A stretch of DNA of 64,000 bases. Source: Hathewaya massiliensis (GTDB lineage Bacteria; Bacillota; Clostridia; Clostridiales; Clostridiaceae). This document shows positions 62,177 to 64,000 of the stretch, piece after piece (within the stretch, counting starts at the first letter, position 1; every line of letters begins with the position of its first letter). The notes below the pieces were generated by a model. That model was not told where the DNA came from. It saw nothing but the letters and a program-made list of their open reading frames with translations, and made no database searches. Location: positions 229,088 through 293,087 of the forward strand of contig NZ_CABFVD010000002.1 in NCBI RefSeq assembly GCF_902143515.1, in the 5' to 3' direction. Both the position numbers and the translations under genes were made by a program.

Positions 62177-63523
62177 ATGGGTAGAATGTTTGGTACAGAT
62201 GGTGTAAGAGGTATTGCAAATAAAGAGCTTACTCCAGACCTTGCTTTTAAACTAGGCAAGGCAGGGGCTTATGTTTTAACAGAGGGTACTCATAGACCTA
62301 AGGTTGTAGTTGGTATGGACACTAGAATTTCAGGAGAAATGTTAGAATGTGCTCTAGTTTCAGGCTTATTATCAGTGGGAGCTGAAGCTATTTGCGTAGG
62401 AGTGGTTCCTACACCAGCGGTTGCATATTTAACAAGAAAATATAAAGCTGATGCAGGAGTAGTAATATCAGCATCACATAACCCAGTAGAATACAATGGA
62501 ATTAAGTTTTTTGATGGACAAGGTTATAAGTTAAAAGATGAATTAGAAGATAGAATTCAACAAGTTATAGAAAATAATTTTGAAGGAGTGCCATGTCCAA
62601 CAGGAGAGAACCTTGGTAAAAAGAAAATAGTTACTAATGCAGTGGAAGATTATGTAGAGTTTGCAAAGAGCACCATAGATTGTGAGTTAAAAGGCTTAAA
62701 AATAGCTTTAGACTGTGCTAATGGAGCATCCTATGAAACAGCAGTAAAAGCCTTTAGAGAATTAGGAGCAGAGGTTTTAGTTATAAATAATGACCCTGAT
62801 GGAATTAATATAAATAAAGCCTGTGGATCAACACATCCAGAGCATTTAATGACATTTGTAACAGATAACAATTGTGATTTAGGCTTAGCTTTTGATGGCG
62901 ATGCAGATAGATGCCTTGCAGTAGATGAAAAAGGAAACCTTATAAATGGCGACGTTATGATGACTATTTGCGCAAAATATTTAAAAGAGCAAGGAAAACT
63001 TAAAAAGGATACCTTAGTTGTTACTGTAATGAGCAATATGGGCCTTGATATTGCATTAGATAAGGAAATTATAAATAGGGTAAAAACAAAAGTTGGAGAT
63101 AGATATGTGCTTGAAAAGATGATAGAAGAAGGATATAGCCTTGGAGGAGAACAATCTGGACATTTAATATTCCTAGATTTCAATACTACAGGAGATGGGC
63201 TTGTATCAGGACTTCAACTTACATCTGTAATTAAGAATAAAAAACAAAAGTTATCAGAACTAGCTAGCATAATGACAGAGCTTCCTCAAGTTCTTGTAAA
63301 TGCAACAGTACCTAATAATATGAAAGATATACATATTAAAGATAAAGAAATAGCAAATGAAATAAAGAAAATGGAAGAAAAACTAGATGGGACAGGAAGA
63401 GTATTAATTAGACCATCAGGAACAGAACCTCTAGTTAGAGTAATGCTAGAAGGAAAAGATAAGGCAGAAATAGAGAGCATGGCAGTGGCCTTAGCTAAAA
63501 AAATAGAAGAAAAAGCAAATTAA
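62177..63523 (+). CDS. glmM: phosphoglucosamine mutase
   Basis: GlmM converts glucosamine-6-phosphate to glucosamine-1-phosphate for peptidoglycan. The 448-residue protein has [10 protein letters not shown], the phosphoserine loop [11 protein letters not shown] (Ser100), the Mg site DGDADRC and the phosphate-binding [12 protein letters not shown]. GlmM binds and inhibits CdaA in several Firmicutes. In many genomes it follows cdaA-cdaR directly, but here it is 19 kb away from cdaR. Confidence 0.95.
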   Translation: MGRMFGTDGVRGIANKELTPDLAFKLGKAGAYVLTEGTHRPKVVVGMDTRISGEMLECALVSGLLSVGAEAICVGVVPTPAVAYLTRKYKADAGVVISASHNPVEYNGIKFFDGQGYKLKDELEDRIQQVIENNFEGVPCPTGENLGKKKIVTNAVEDYVEFAKSTIDCELKGLKIALDCANGASYETAVKAFRELGAEVLVINNDPDGININKACGSTHPEHLMTFVTDNNCDLGLAFDGDADRCLAVDEKGNLINGDVMMTICAKYLKEQGKLKKDTLVVTVMSNMGLDIALDKEIINRVKTKVGDRYVLEKMIEEGYSLGGEQSGHLIFLDFNTTGDGLVSGLQLTSVIKNKKQKLSELASIMTELPQVLVNATVPNNMKDIHIKDKEIANEIKKMEEKLDGTGRVLIRPSGTEPLVRVMLEGKDKAEIESMAVALAKKIEEKAN

Positions 63524-63527
63524 AAGT

Positions 63528-63566
63528 AAAAGGTTCATTAAGATAAATCTTAATGAACCTTTTCTT
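63528..63566. terminator. terminator after glmM
   Basis: AAAAGGTTCATTAAGA (63528-63543) pairs perfectly with TCTTAATGAACCTTTT (63548-63563). Confidence 0.9.
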
Positions 63567-63665
63567 TAGCATATTTTCTATTTTAATAAATTTTATACTC
63601 TAAGATTTTACTATTTCACTAATATACTTTTAATACTACAAAGGTTATTAAAACTGCCTGTATTA

Positions 63666-64000
63666 TTATTTGTCACCCTTAAGTAACTTTTCGTTTTTGC
63701 TTCCTAAGAATACAGATTTTTGAGTTGGTCTGAATTCTCCAGTGTTTTCATCTCTTCCTTGTAAGTAGTATCTAGCATCCGCTTTACCAATAGTATTAGC
63801 AGCTTCTTTTGAAAGCTTACCAAGTGCATCACCTTTACATCTGTTAACGATTAAGCTAAATTTAGTATCTTTAAAATCAGATAACATAGCAACGTCACCA
63901 GAGCTATCTCCACCAACGATTAATGGACCTTGTCCACCATGTTTTTCAACTAAGAATCTTTCTATAGTCTTAGTCTTACCCTTGCTTTGAGTTTGATCAT
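63666..64000 (-). CDS. HAD superfamily phosphatase (C-terminal part, continues beyond window)
   Basis: The frame is open to the window edge; 111 codons are present. HGGQGPLIVGGDSSGDVAML contains the HAD motif IV (GGDSxGD), followed by SLIVNRCKGDALGKL. The N-terminal nucleophile motif lies outside. The C-terminus reads YYLQGRDENTGEFRPTQKSV. It is likely a phosphatase of the phosphoserine-phosphatase-like group; the substrate is unknown. Confidence 0.75.
   Translation of the reverse strand, partial: DQTQSKGKTKTIERFLVEKHGGQGPLIVGGDSSGDVAMLSDFKDTKFSLIVNRCKGDALGKLSKEAANTIGKADARYYLQGRDENTGEFRPTQKSVFLGSKNEKLLKGDK

Overview
The window reads as chromosome of a low-GC, anaerobic, spore-forming Clostridium (sensu stricto). 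The base composition is very AT-rich, ribosome binding sites are strong AGGAGG/GGGGG types, and TTG/GTG starts occur. The gene set also fits: a SleB-type spore hydrolase, a flavodiiron O2-reductase fusion, a ferredoxin-type thioredoxin reductase, CdaA/CdaR and clostridial ABC permease families. The species cannot be fixed from sequence alone. No rRNA, tRNA, CRISPR array or prophage was seen.

Layout. 1-2.4 kb: end of a NatB-like permease, an orphan RsgI-like anti-sigma factor and a cluster of five DnaA-box sequences. 2.4-10.9 kb: a nucleoside scavenging locus (lipoprotein BmpA, ABC ATPase, two permeases, two nucleoside hydrolases, a LacI-type repressor) with a LacI-type operator on its promoter, then a small HMA metal-binding protein. 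11-18.2 kb: FtsX-type ABC exporters. One intact permease/ATPase pair faces a minus-strand permease pair whose second gene is broken by two frameshifts and an IS1182-like insertion. 18.2-25.3 kb: sulfur metabolism (cysteine desulfurase, ThiI, CymR-like Rrf2 regulator, CysK), interrupted by decayed accessory genes (Uma2 with a nonsense codon; tandem CPBP proteases, the second with an amber codon). 25.8-31.6 kb: a serine-recombinase-like protein without its catalytic domain, MntP, an ArsR-ArsP-thioredoxin-CobW metalloid cluster with a perfect dyad operator, and a DUF4230 protein. 31.7-38.7 kb: a Cys/His-rich peptide, an SOS-controlled Y-family polymerase, citrate lyase accessory genes citC-citX-citG, a TPR protein, thioredoxin and a flavin thioredoxin reductase lacking the NADPH motif. 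38.9-49.1 kb: a c-di-AMP themed stretch holding a c-di-AMP (ydaO-type) riboswitch in front of a SleB hydrolase, cdaA-cdaR, a COG2509 flavoprotein, a YdcF protein and a Trk potassium uptake operon with two TrkA genes and TrkH. 49.7-57 kb: a flavodiiron-rubredoxin-reductase fusion, a clean IS4-family element with 9-bp target duplication, an HD hydrolase with foreign-looking composition, FetAB and uracil-DNA glycosylase. 57-64 kb: two chemoreceptors flanking a DUF1540 protein, GlmM, and the start of a HAD phosphatase running off the window.

How parts fit together. CdaA makes c-di-AMP. Its regulators CdaR and GlmM, and likely effectors (Trk potassium uptake, a riboswitch-controlled wall hydrolase), all lie within about 25 kb. 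The oxygen/redox genes (flavodiiron fusion, thioredoxin pair) suit an anaerobe that meets air. The 14-24 kb segment concentrates nonsense, frameshift and IS lesions and looks like a decaying accessory region. Several signals lie outside genes: a dispersed 68-bp intergenic repeat (two clear copies, one degraded), many short tandem repeats confined to intergenic DNA, fold-back hairpins over the ribosome binding site of both transposase genes, and hairpins between Shine-Dalgarno and start codon in both chemoreceptor genes.
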